This document shows, piece by piece, positions 1 to 10,224 of a DNA stretch of 64,000 bases (within the stretch, counting starts at the first letter, position 1; each line of letters starts with the position of its first letter). The stretch lies in assembly GCF_910594005.1 (NCBI RefSeq), contig NC_057835.1, positions 51,732,001-51,796,000 on the forward strand, given 5' to 3'. The notes under the pieces are model-generated. The model did not search any database. It was not told the DNA's origin and was given only the letters and a program-made list of their open reading frames with translations. The position numbers and the translations under genes were made by a program. This DNA comes from Cervus elaphus. Lineage: Eukaryota; Chordata; Mammalia; Artiodactyla; Cervidae.

Positions 1-39
1 GCATAAATATGTATTAAATACTTTTAATTTGCAAAAACT

Positions 40-222
40 TGACTAAGCCATTTATGAACATAATCTCATTCAATCCTCAGTACAATCTGATGTTTACATA
101 CCAGAAAAGTGACGCTTTGATGATTTTAATGACTTACCTAAGGTTATATCAGAAAAAAAGATGAGACAGGATTCAACACAACTCTCTCTAACTCAAAATC
201 CTACTTCTTAACCATTACATAT
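40..222 (+). repeat. MIR SINE fragment
   Basis: Degraded mammal-wide MIR in sense orientation. The order of landmarks fits MIR: an 'atctcattcaatcctca' block, a 'gacttacctaaggttatatcag' type block, then a tail ending 'cttcttaaccattac'. It is highly diverged, so the edges are approximate. No function is inferred. Confidence 0.6.
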
Positions 223-625
223 TAAGTCCTTCTGATCTGTAGATTCAGGTCCTTTTTCAGTCAATGGTTTTATTTTCACGTCTTTGAACATTCTGTTTGA
301 TTTGTTTTATTCACTTGTTCAGAGGTATTCATTATTTATATATTGAATTTTGTTTTGATCTCACTGCTCTAACTTTTACATTCTTGCTTTGTTTCCTTTA
401 ACATTCTGTATAATTTTTTCTTATCTATGTTTTTCTTGATGCTATGAATTTGGTTTTCCAGGCTGGAGTATTTAAAATTCAATCTGAACTACCTATATAC
501 CATTAATTTATAAAATGACATGTGTTTGAATAATCAAAACTTAAACGCTATGTTGCAGCCAATTTTTACATAACAGAATTCACCTCAGATAATACAATAT
601 GGCTAAAGCACAGATGAATACATAT
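223..625. other. unassigned AT-rich DNA
   Basis: T-rich, low-complexity sequence between a MIR and a Bov-tA. I see no open frame of note, no splice-site pair and no repeat I recognise. Confidence 0.5.
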
Positions 626-840
626 TGCTGTTGTTGTGTTCATTTGCTCAGTCACGTCCAACTCTTTGCAACCCCATGGACTTTAGGCCATCAGACTCTT
701 ACATCCACGGGATTTTCCTGACAAGAATACTGGAGTGGTTTGCCATTTCCTCCTCTAGGGGATCTTCCTGACCCAGGGATTGAACCTGCGCCTCCTCCAT
801 TTCGCAGTTCTTTACCACTTAGCAACCTGGAAATCCCAAA
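626..840 (-). mobile_element. Bov-tA SINE
   Basis: Ruminant tRNA-derived SINE read on the minus strand. On the plus strand it runs from the BovB-like 3' part ('gctcagtcacgtccaactc') to the tRNA-like head ('tttaccacttagcaacc'). The flanks carry a 13-bp target-site duplication with one mismatch: gatgaatacatat at 613-625 and gattaatacatat at 841-853. Non-autonomous, presumably mobilised by BovB machinery. Confidence 0.92.
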
Positions 841-1029
841 GATTAATACATATAAAATGATATTCACATATGAGTTATATATACTTAATAACAGCACAGT
901 TTAAAAAAATCTAATATAGCTAAGTAAAGGACACAATTAAATGGCAGAGGAATGATTGTGCAGTTTTTAAATAATTGTGTGATCATTAAAAATTACATAT
1001 CCTTAATCTTGAAAATTAGAGATTCAAAA

Positions 1030-1250
1030 TTGAAAGGGCACTGAATTTGGATCTGATCTTAAATGCAAGTCCTGATATTGTGACTTTGAACAAGTATCTC
1101 AGCCATTCTGAAAGTATTTAATATCTGCAAAATGGGAAAATTAGTGTCTTTCCCATAATAATGCTTTAAAATTAAATAATGCTTCAAGGAAATTTTAAGT
1201 TGTGAAATATACACCACCCTATATTATAACTATTATTATTTTATATAAAA
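1030..1250 (-). repeat. MIR SINE, antisense
   Basis: Old MIR copy in antisense. Landmarks in order are 'gtgactttgaacaagtatctcag', an 'atctgcaaaatggg' block (the MIR 'ctgtaaaatgggg' motif), and a 3' 'taactattattatttt' end. Heavily diverged; boundaries approximate. Confidence 0.6.
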
Positions 1251-2612
1251 ATGATCATCTTTAGTCACCAGCACCTAGAACTATAATTCTTTGCTTAGTT
1301 ATTTCAATTGTCATCGTTGCAAAAGACTGAGAATGTGCTGTCATATCTCTATAGAAGGAGCTATAAACAGTGTTTTTCCTTTGAATTATTTACACCCTAA
1401 TAATAGATGCCTCTCTCAAATTATAGGAGCATTAACAAAATGCCATTTCTGATATGCAAATGCTCAAAGCCATGTTTCTGAATAGATACTGTTCTGCCTT
1501 AAAGATAAATAAGAACTGTGGATGTAGTAGCTGGGATTTCAGCCAGTGAGGGCTGCCATTTCAGCAGTGCGGGGTGTCCACTGAGGTTGGCTTGGTGGCA
1601 GTTAGAAGTAGCAACTCATGAATGTAGACAGATTTATGCAGGGTGACCTTCATGACTCAATGTGCGAGGTAGCTTTGTGATTTCCACAGGGGTTACTAAC
1701 AGGACATTCCATTGACAACCACAATGAGAGTTCCACCTCCCTGGCATTTTTAGAGCACATCTTTATGCATCAGAAAACCTCAGCCTTGCACAGGGTTGCT
1801 TTCGAAAGAGACACACTGCTGGATGAATTTTGTAAAGGATAAAATTTATCTGCATATCTCTCAATTAACTAGCCATAACTTCAGGGGGTCTTTTATTTTC
1901 CAGTATTTTGGTACTTTTCCTCCACAATGCCCATCCAAAATTGTGTTTCTGTGATATAAATGATTGAATCAGTGTTTAGGCTCAAAGTGGATAGATAGCT
2001 GTTTATAGGCGATTTTAGAATGATGATCTCAGAATCAAAGGGCATTAGGGTCCTGTAGTAATGACAAAGCATATTGAAATACCTTCATTTTCTTTATGGA
2101 AAAATGTTAATTCAAGTAGATTAGTGAATTGTAATAGGCCTATTACAGCTAGACTCCAAGGAGACATTTCTTAAACCCAGTATTCATTTCATTTTGGAAA
2201 AGTTGGAATAATTCCACTGCCCCAAGTCAAGCTAGCAATTGAATTTATTTCAGTTGCAAAGCAGGTATCCAAAGATGTGCACCAGGATTCAACCTGTTCT
2301 TATCTTACTCCTTTTGATTTATTGGATGACATTATAAGAATATTCTCAGTAACTTAAAGAAGGGGGAAATGTCCAATTATAATCAGGTTCCAAAATGACA
2401 TCTAAAGTTGATATGATAATATTTATCAGCAAGAAATATGTCTGATTGCCAGTGAAACTAGGATGATTTAACTTGGAAAAGAAGAATAATTTAGAAGTAA
2501 AGGAAGAGTAATTAAAAAACAATCAATTGTTTGCTTAGCAGAAGAAGAGACAACAGAGATAGAAGTGAAATTAGTGATATATTATGGAGAGAGATCAATT
2601 TGGACTGTGTAT
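1251..2612. other. unassigned, repeat-poor stretch
   Basis: About 1.36 kb without a recognisable element. The part from 1400 to 1900 is less AT-rich than its surroundings and holds a perfect octamer ATGCAAAT at 1454-1461. An 18-bp perfect palindrome lies at 2130-2147. No convincing exon. Conservation is not visible from one sequence. Confidence 0.4.
2130..2147. repeat. 18-bp perfect palindrome
   Basis: The sequence tgtaataggcctattaca equals its own reverse complement, with an AGGCCT core. No flanking repeat or element end is visible, and a role as a protein-binding site would be guesswork. Confidence 0.9.
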
Positions 2613-3053
2613 AACTGGAGCCCATTATACAGAGTGAAGTAAGCCAGAAAGATAAAGACCAGTACAGTATACTAATGCATATATATGGAATTTTAAAAGA
2701 TGGTAATGATAACCCTATATGCAAAATAGAAAAAGAGACACAGATGTATAGAACAGACTTTTGGACTCTGTGGGAGAAGGCGAGGGTGGAATGTTCTGAG
2801 AGAATAGCATTGAAACAAGTATACTATCAAGGGTGAAACAGACCACCAGCCCAGTTGGATGCATGAGACAAGTGCTCAGGGCTGGTGCACTGGGAAGACC
2901 CAGAGGGATTGGATGGTGAGGAAGGCGGTAGGGGGGATCAGGATGGGGAACACATGTAAATCCATGGCTGATTCATGTCAATGAATGGCAAACACCACTA
3001 CAATATTGTAAAGTAATTAGCCTCCAACTAATAAAAATAAATGAAAAAAAAAA
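2613..3053 (+). mobile_element. bovid L1 3' end, 5'-truncated
   Basis: Sense copy of the last ~440 bp of a ruminant L1. It starts in the ORF2 tail/3' UTR ('aactggagcccattataca'), passes the 'tggactctgtgggagaagg' block, and ends 'cctccaactaataaaaata' plus a poly-A. The same 3' UTR recurs inverted at 37340, 62041 and 62770, which supports the identification. No clear TSD was found. Confidence 0.9.
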
Positions 3054-3254
3054 CAATTCAAATACATTTTTTTCAAAGAAATTTACTCAGGATCTCAGAG
3101 TGCAGCTTGATTGATGATGTCTCACCAGATGTTGGAGTACAGTTGGATTCTCTACGTGTGAGGGATAGGAATGTTCGGTCTTTAGATTATGCCTTACCCC
3201 TGAGCATCTATTTTTTTTTTTTTAAACTGTTAAACTAGTTGAAAGAGGTTCATA
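3054..3254. other. short unassigned spacer
   Basis: Spacer between an L1 poly-A and the next SINE, with a T-run near 3211. A 65-codon frame here reads partly through the L1 tail and has no support as a gene. Confidence 0.4.
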
Positions 3255-3263
3255 TTCTGCTTT

Positions 3264-3568
3264 GAAAGTGAAAGTGAAAGTTGCTCAGTTGTGTGGGCCC
3301 CATGGACTATACAGTCTATGGAATTTTTTAGGCCAGAACACTTGAGTGGGCAGCTATTCCTTTCTCCAGGGGATCTTCCCAACCCAGGGATCGAACCCAG
3401 GTCTCCCACATTGCAGGTGGATTCTTTACCAGCTGAGCCACCAGCGGAAGCCCAAGAATACTGGAGTGGGTAGCCTATCCCTTCTCCAGGGGATCTTCCA
3501 CACCCAGAACTGAACCGGGGTCTCCTGCACTGCAGGCGGATTCTTTACCAGCTGAACTACCAGGGAAG
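3264..3568 (-). mobile_element. Bov-tA SINE with internal tandem duplication
   Basis: An antisense Bov-tA (3264-3453) is followed directly by a second partial copy (3454-3568) that repeats the part from 'caagaatactggagtggg' to the tRNA-like head. Both end in 'ttctttaccagctga' type heads. One 9-bp direct repeat, ttctgcttt at 3255-3263 and 3569-3577, brackets the whole composite. It therefore entered, or was duplicated, as one unit rather than as two independent insertions. Confidence 0.85.
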
Positions 3569-4779
3569 TTCTGCTTTAATCCTCCTCTTTTCTTTACAAA
3601 GTCTAATATGAAAAATTTAAAATATGTCTAATTTAAAGAGTAATATGGGATCTCTGTGTTAAATAGAGTTGTTAATGCTTGTTGCTTTACATGAAAATGG
3701 GACACAGAGACATCTCCTACAAGAGTTCAGTTTTTATTTATTTATTTTTTTTTAAGAGTTCAGTTTTTAAATTCAAAACCACAATTTATTAATTCTATAT
3801 GGTCATGTCCCCTCACCACTGAACCTAATGTATAATTAAAAAGTTACCAAAGGAGGAACTAGGCTATTTTCAATATAATGTTCCTAATTCCAACCGCAGT
3901 GGTCATTTATTCAAATAAGTTTCAGTGTTATATGTTATGATAGCATACCAAACTTAATCATTCATAACATTCCGCCTTGACATTTTTGTCTTTGCTCTTA
4001 TAAATCATCTATTTTTAAAAAATATCTCTAGCTCTTGGCACAGTAACTTTCCACTTTTTGTTAAATGAATATGTTCTCATATATATTCAAATATATTTCA
4101 TATATGGCATGTATCCTGTGCATCTGAATTTTGTCAATACTTCTTTTTCATCCCCATCTCCTAGCACTTCTTCTATTGGATTGACTAAATGATGTTTGCC
4201 CTTAGAATTTGAAATATTTACAAATGTTTTGAAGGTGTGTCTTTAAATCATAAGCATCCCTGTAGTCCTTTAAATTATCTATTAATGACATGGAATGTAT
4301 TTTCTTAGATTGATCTTTTATATTTATGAATTCTTTTAAACAGTTCCTAAAATCTTTAAATATGTGTTTAGTTTTTCTTTGATCTAAACTCTTTGTACCT
4401 GGTCAGACTTTCTGACTGCTCTTAACATGTGATAGCATATATTTTTACATAGTTTTCCACATAAATCACTTTATTGTTCTGATGTATTAGTCCATACTTG
4501 TCATAATTTTAAATGTAATTTTTCTTCTGATACTCCTAACTCTTAAATTTTTAGTAAAACTGAATTGTTTTACCACTTCAAAATAAGAAATACATTTGAT
4601 AATATTTTCAATGATTTCCACAGAAAATTATGCACATTTCAAAATACTTCCTGCATACTTATGACAATTGAATGCATTATATTTAATGGATCTGAGATAG
4701 CCATGTATTAGTAGTAGCAGAATTCTAAAATGGATCTCAGGATTTATTGCTTCCTGTTGAACATGCCCTGATTTTAGAT
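3569..4779. other. unassigned AT-rich DNA
   Basis: About 1.2 kb of low-GC sequence with no recognised element apart from a small T-rich insertion with flanking repeat at 3721-3769. No supported exon or promoter. Confidence 0.4.
3721..3769. repeat. direct repeat around a T-rich insert
   Basis: The 16-mer aagagttcagttttta occurs at 3721-3736 and exactly again at 3754-3769, separated by 17 bp of T-rich sequence. This looks like a target-site duplication around a minimal tail-only retroposition product. A simple slippage duplication would look similar. Confidence 0.8.
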
Positions 4780-5350
4780 TAGGATGAGTTTCACTCCCAT
4801 GATTAGGCTATGTTACAGATCAAAATAGATTTTGCAGATCTAATTAAGGTCCTAAATCAGTTGACTTGTGACAGAGAGATTATTTCAGTGGCCCTGAGTT
4901 AATCACATAAGTCCTTTCACAGTGGAGTTTTCTCCAGGCAGGTATCAGAAGAAGTAGTCAGGTATCAGAGGAAGTAGTCAGTGATTGTCTCCAAGTGTCC
5001 TAGAAAGAAGCAAACACTCATGGTATGAATTGCCTATGATGGTCACATGATAAAGAGCTGTGGGTAGTATCAAGGAGCTGAACATTGACCCCAACCAGCA
5101 ACTAGAAGTCTGAATGGGGACTTCAGTCCTAGGACTGTAAGGAAAGGAAGTCTGACAACAATCAGTGAACTTTGAAGAGAATCCTGGGCCAACTCCAGCC
5201 AACATCTTGATTTCAGCTATGAGATGCCGAACAGAGAATCCAGCCACACCATGTCCAGACCTAAGACCTATAGAACAGATGAGGTAATTCACTTGTGTTG
5301 ACATAAGCCACCCCATTTGTGGTATTTTGTTACACAATAGAACACTTGTA
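4780..5350 (+). mobile_element. MLT1/MaLR-type LTR, sense
   Basis: Old mammalian LTR of the ERVL-MaLR group. Landmarks are 'attttgcagatctaattaag' near the start, 'caacatcttgatttcagc' in the middle, and a 3' end with the 'ataagccaccccatttgtgg' and 'tattttgttacacaatag' type motifs. It is a solitary degraded LTR with no internal viral genes. Subfamily not resolved. Confidence 0.65.
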
Positions 5351-5371
5351 AAACTCATGAAATTTGTCATT

Positions 5372-5452
5372 TGATGTTTTTCTGGAACTCTCTTGCTTTT
5401 TCGATGATCCAGTGGATGTTGGTAATTTGATCTCTGGTTCCTCTGCCTTTTC
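5372..5452 (-). mobile_element. internal BovB fragment (~80 bp)
   Basis: It matches almost base for base the BovB segment at about 28352-28430 (plus strand 'gatgtttttctggaactc' through 'ctctgccttttct'), which encodes part of the reverse transcriptase. It has neither the BovB 3' end nor a 5' end. That is unusual for a target-primed insertion and suggests a rearranged remnant. Confidence 0.9.
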
Positions 5453-5458
5453 TTTTAA

Positions 5459-5925
5459 TATCTTAAAACAACATAAATTTATTATCTTATAGTTCTGAGG
5501 GACAGAAGCCAGACATTAGTCTCACAGTCTATACATCAGCAAGACCATATTCCTTTCTGGAGACTCTAGGAGAATATATGTTTTCTTGAGTTTTTCCAAA
5601 TTCTAGAGGCTTCTCTTATTGCATGACTCATAGCATTCTTGCTTCATCTTCAAAACTAGTGACAAAAAATTGAGTCCTTTTCACATCACACCTGTCTGAC
5701 ACTCTTTACATAGTCACATCTGACAGTGACCACAGGTGGTAAGTTTCTCTGCTTTTAAGAACTCATGTAATTAGAATGTGCCCACCCAGATAATCTAGGA
5801 AAATCTCCCCATCTCTGAGTTCTTAATTGTATTTGTAGCATCTCCTTTGCCTTATAAGGCAATATATTCAAAGAGTCCAGGTATTAGGATCTAGACATAT
5901 TTGGGAAACCATTATTTTTCCCTCA
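5459..5925 (-). mobile_element. MaLR/ERVL-type LTR, antisense
   Basis: Antisense counterpart of the LTR class just upstream. It opens with 'acaacataaatttattat' and 'cttatagttctgagg', continues with 'cttctagaggc'-like blocks and 'cccacccagataatctagg', and closes with 'gacatatttgggaaacc'. Together with 4780-5350 it forms a convergent LTR pair. Family assignment is by remembered motif order only. Confidence 0.55.
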
Positions 5926-6068
5926 TTGGAAATGTACAATGTTGATTTTAAAAAAATTCTATGATTGTTTCTACATATGATATCTGGCATTCTTATATAA
6001 AGAAACCCTGACCTCTCCTCTTCCTTCTGTGGATTCAGAGGTTATTTACATTTCAATATGGTATAATC

Positions 6069-6228
6069 TTGATGGCTCAGTGGTAAAAAATCTGCTTGCC
6101 AATGCAGGAGACATGGGTTCAATCCCTGGGCAACTCACTCCAGTATTCCTGCCTGGGAAATCCCACTGATGGAGAAGCCTGAAGGGCTAGAGTCCATGGG
6201 GCCAAATAAAATAACACAACTGAGCACA
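6069..6228 (+). mobile_element. Bov-tA SINE with internal deletion
   Basis: Sense Bov-tA: head 'gatggctcagtggtaaaaaa', box-B-like 'gggttcaatccctggg', then a jump straight to 'caactcactccagtattcc'. The ~30 bp that normally lies between ('tcgggaagatcccctgg' region) is missing. The 3' end is 'acacaactgagcac'. Confidence 0.88.
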
Positions 6229-7109
6229 TATGTACACACATGATATAAGCATTTTTAAAAATTTTCCTTTTTGATGATCAAATTGAGTCATACTGGGGAA
6301 GTTTTTAAAGGGTGTGAGACAATGTTATAAAATTATTATAATTTTCTTAAATGTGATATAGCTTTGTGATTATGTAAGCTGAATTATTTAGGGCGATGTT
6401 ACCATAACTGCAACTTCCCCAAAACAGGAAAATCATAGAATATTACACTGTTTATTATAGATTGAAGATATAAAGATCTTACTTTAACATTCTTTCAAAA
6501 TTTTATGTATACTTGATAAATTTTAAATAATGTGGAAATTAATATATCAGAGATACACTGTTATAATGTTAAGACAACTCACCATGATATAAAGAAACAT
6601 AATCTGTTTTTCACATTTGAATTCCAATGAACACAAATCTTGAAGAGATTTTCAGAAAGTAAAATAAAGTTCACTTTATCTGGCTTCTCACATTGAAGGA
6701 AAGGTCCAAGTCTAGTTCTATAACCAAGAGTACTTTTGCTTTTATCTGATTTCCAAACAGATGTCAGAATTCTCAAAAGCATTGGAATACAATTTGGTTT
6801 TAGAAATTAAACTTTTGCATGTTATAGTAAAAACATAATTCTTAAAGAAAAAGACAATAATACTATCACATGGTACTAATGAGCATACCAAAAGGTCAAC
6901 ATAATTGAGAATTTTCTTGTGTGAAAGCAATGACAAGGATGAAGCTTGCAAAGGAAGCAACACGTTTACAGCAGAATTCTAATGCATGGCATATGAGCAT
7001 CTCTGGGCCTCCAGATTAGGCAAGAATACTTCTTTTTTATATACTGAATTATCATTTCCAAAGTAATACTGACAATTTGATGTTCACAATCTTGACAAAT
7101 AGATAACTG
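6229..7109. other. unassigned AT-rich DNA
   Basis: Nothing recognisable in about 880 bp. Two short minus-strand frames (67 and 73 codons, overlapping near 6742-6782) have no start context, homology or splice support and are taken as chance. Confidence 0.4.
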
Positions 7110-7395
7110 TTATTTATTCCTTTAATAAATACTTACTGAGACTGTGTACTATATGCCAGGTACTAGGCTAATTAAAATTTCCATGCACGCATTGAACACT
7201 TACTATATTCTGGCTACTAACCATCTTGTATGCATTAACTCACAAACACTCATAATTACTACATGAGACCAACTGTTCCCATTTTATATACGAGAAAATT
7301 ATAATGACAGAGCAACTGAGTTACAGGATTCAGACTTGTAAATTTTGACTCCAGAACTCAAACTGTGCTATGCTCACGCTAAAGGATCTTAATCA
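7110..7395 (+). repeat. L2 end-like segment followed by MIR
   Basis: Two 'acttactga/acttactata' starts occur in tandem. 'aatacttactgagactg' to about 7170 looks like an L2 3' end. A MIR follows from about 7180 with 'catgcattaactcac'-type and 'cccattttatatacgag' blocks and a degraded 3' part ending near 'gtgctatgctcacgct'. Old and diverged. Confidence 0.5.
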
Positions 7396-7799
7396 GGAGT
7401 CCATAAGACATTATAATTGTGTTTCAAATTTTCAGGGGGAAAGAGTCTAAGGTTTACATCAATTTTTCAGAAGAAAAAAGATACATTATCATCTGAATTG
7501 ATACAGAAAAATCATTTGACAGCATAGATTCATGATAAAAACAACAAAATGGGTATAGAGGAAGCATATATCAACACTGCCAATTATGACAAACCCACAG
7601 CTAATATCATAATGATACAAAGCTGAAAGCTTTTCTTCTAAGATCAGGAACAAGGCAGAATACCCATTCTCACCATATTTATTCAACATAGAAGTGAAAG
7701 TCCTAGTCACAGCCATCAGACAAGAAAAATAAATATAAATAAACTCCTTCCAAATTGGAAGGGAAAAAAGAAAACTGTCACTATTTGCAGATGGCACAA

Positions 7800-7802
<3 letters not shown>

Positions 7803-7838
<36 letters not shown>
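7803..7838. repeat. (TA)n microsatellite
   Basis: About 17-18 uninterrupted TA units grown inside old L1 ORF2 sequence. A likely length-polymorphic site. Confidence 0.97.
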
Positions 7839-7841
<3 letters not shown>

Positions 7842-8452
7842 AACCCCAGAGATTCTACCCCAAAACTGCTAGAGCTAATAAATGAATTCAATGAAGCTGC
7901 AGGATACAAAATTAACACATAGAAATCTACTGCATTTCTGTACACTCAGAATAAAATATTAGAAGGACAGATCAAGAAAACAATCCCATTTACAATCACA
8001 CTGAAAATAATAACATACCTAGTAATAAGTTTAATCAAGTAGTAAAAGACATGTATTCTGAAAGCTATTCAGTGTTGATGAAAATATTCAAGATGACACA
8101 AATAAATGGAAAGATATACTGTGTTCATGGGTTTCAGAAGAACTATAATGTTAAAATGTTCACACTACCCAAAACAATTACAAACTAAGCACAATCTCTA
8201 TTAAAATATCTATGGCAATTTTTCACAAAAAATGAAAACACTAATTCAAAAAGATATATGCACCACAATGTTCATATAAGCATTTTAATACCCAGACATA
8301 AATGCTACCTAAGTAGCCATTAACAGATGATTAGATAACGAAGTGGTATACACGTACAATGGAACACTATTCAGCCATAAAAAATTGAAATCTTGCCGTT
8401 TGTGGCAACATGGATAGACCTAGAGGGTACTACGCTAAGTAAAATACATTAG

Positions 8453-8675
8453 GCTTCCGAGGTGGCACAGTGGTAAAGAATCCGCCTGCCAATGCAGGAG
8501 ATGCAAGAGATGCTGGTTCAATCCCTTGGTCAGGAAGATCCTCTGCAGTAGGAAATGGCAACTCACTCCAGTATTCTTATCTGGAAACTTCCATGGACAG
8601 GGGAGACTAGTGGGCTACAGTCCATGGAGTCGCAAGGAGTCGGACACAACGGAGCGTCTGAGCATGCATGCAAAT
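8453..8675 (+). mobile_element. Bov-tA SINE inside L1
   Basis: Sense Bov-tA from 'aggcttccgaggtggcac' to 'ggacacaacggagcgtctg'. It interrupts the L1 3' region: the host reads '...gctaagtaaaatac' before it and 'aagtcagagaaagacaaat' after it, which join in intact L1. TSD is imperfect. Confidence 0.92.
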
Positions 8676-8870
8676 TAAGTCAGAGAAAGACAAATATAGT
8701 GTTTGCAAAATTATATGTGGAATCTAAAAAATAAAACAAATGTACAAATATAAGAAAGCAGAAACAGTCTCACATGTACAGAGAACAAATTAGTGCTTGT
8801 CCAGGGGGAGAAAGTTGGAGGGGAGGGCAAAAATGATAAAGAGCACAAATTGGCAGTTATATAATGAGTA

Positions 8871-9180
8871 TATCTCCCTAAGGAGATCAGTCCTGGGTGT
8901 TCATTGGAAGGACAGATGTTAAAGCTGAAACTCCAGTACTTTGGCCACCTGGTGTGAAGAGCTGACTCATTTGAAAAGACCCTGATGCTGGGAAAGATTG
9001 AGGGAAGGAGGAGAAGGGGACGGCAGAGGATGAGATGGTTGGATGGCATCACCGACTCAAGGGACATGGGTTTGGGTGAACTCCGGGAGTTGGAGATGGA
9101 CAAGGAGGCCTGGCGTGCTGTGGTTCATGGGGTTGCAAAGAGTCAGACACAACTGAGCGACTGAACTGAACTGGACTGAC
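8871..9180 (+). mobile_element. BovB LINE 3' end inside L1
   Basis: The last ~310 bp of BovB in sense orientation: 'gagatcagtcctgggtgt', 'gatgctgggaaagattga', 'ggttggatggcatcacc', 'gtgctgtggttcatgg', ending in 'gcgactgaactgaactgg'. It encodes only the degraded C-terminus. A TSD-like pair, ataatgagta near 8863 and acaataagta near 9179, flanks it inside the L1 'gatgagtaagtc' site. Confidence 0.9.
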
Positions 9181-9346
9181 AATAAGTAAGTCACAGGCTG
9201 TAGTGTACAGCACAGGAAGTGTAGTCAACAATATTACAACTTTGTATTAAGTGTAATCTATAAAAATACAGAATCACTATGCCGTACACCTGAAACTGAT
9301 ATAATATTCTAAGTCAATTATACTTCAATTAAAATAAAAAGAAAAC

Positions 9347-10004
9347 CAGTGATACGAGTGAACTTTTAAAAAACTATTCTTGATATTTCTCCTATTCCCC
9401 TCCCCCTCTTCCCTCATAGCTCTATTTTAGTCCTTTAGGAATTAAATTTTAGCTATAGGAATTGCTGATTTGTGTACTTTCTTGATCGCTCAAGAAATGG
9501 AGCTGAGGCTACTAGTAGCTGTTGTCATGAAGCAATTTCTAAATTTATTAGATACTTTGACCTGTGGGGAGTCTTTCATTTTTCACATTCCTTTGATTTG
9601 TAGGGAGTTGTATACTCAGATCAAAGGCCAGATCTGGGAGAATGTAAATATTTCTCTTTGCTTATGTTATTTGGGTCAGAAACTAGTATACATCTTCCCA
9701 TCTAGCCAGGGTTTTCCTTGTAGAGAGAAAATCAACTCAAACAAAATAATGTTACATGCCTAGGAAGTCTTCTGCCTGCCATTTTACTATAGCAGAATTA
9801 GTGTCACAAGGTGTTCCTCTCTTTCCTCCTATGATTTGTTTACTCCCCAGCCTCTCCCCAGCTAGAGGTTTCTAGTTCTCCCCATTCAGAGCTCCTTTTC
9901 TCATTTCTTATACCGCATAATCTTCCCAACTGGGGATATGTCTATGAGAATTCTCAGCTTGATTCATTTTTTAAAAAAACTGACTAATATTTTTCAGAGT
10001 TTAC
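9347..10004. other. unassigned sequence
   Basis: About 660 bp between an L1 tail and a SINE. A 97-codon plus-strand frame at 9470-9763 has no recognisable domain, and its splice context is not convincing. Left as unassigned. Confidence 0.4.
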
Positions 10005-10224
10005 TGTATGAAAGTGTAAAAGTGTTAGTCGCTCAGTTGTATCCAACTCCTTGTGATGCCATTGACTGTAGCCCTGCAGGCTCCTCTGTCCATGGAATTC
10101 TACAGGCAAGAAAACTGAAGTGGGTAGCTATTCCCTTCTCCAGGGGATCTTCCTGATTCAGGAATGGAACCCGGGTTTCCTGTATTGCAGGCAGATTCTT
10201 TACCATCTGTGCCACCAGGGAAGA
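10005..10224 (-). mobile_element. Bov-tA SINE
   Basis: Antisense copy: 'gttagtcgctcagttgtatc', then 'cccttctccaggggatc', 'ggaacccgggtttcc', and the tRNA-like head 'ccatctgtgccaccaggg'. Near full length. TSD not clear. Confidence 0.92.

Larger units (their letters stand above)
7470..9346 (+). mobile_element. old L1, split by two later insertions
   Basis: Degenerate L1 in sense orientation. Segment 7470-8452 covers ORF2 reverse-transcriptase to C-terminal sequence (for example 'attctcaccatatttattca', 'gcaggatacaaaattaacac', 'acaatggaacactattcag'). Segments 8676-8869 and 9181-9346 are the 3' UTR and tail, ending 'caattaaaataaaaa'. All frames are broken. A (TA)n tract sits inside the ORF2 part. 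The interruptions are a Bov-tA and a BovB 3' end, so this L1 predates both. Confidence 0.8.

Noticed and set aside
4978..5370. 130-codon minus-strand frame
   Set aside because: Falls in an old MaLR LTR on its antisense strand; no gene evidence.
9470..9763. 97-codon plus-strand frame in non-repeat DNA
   Set aside because: Non-standard start, no family resemblance and no matching splice pair; expected by chance in 64 kb.
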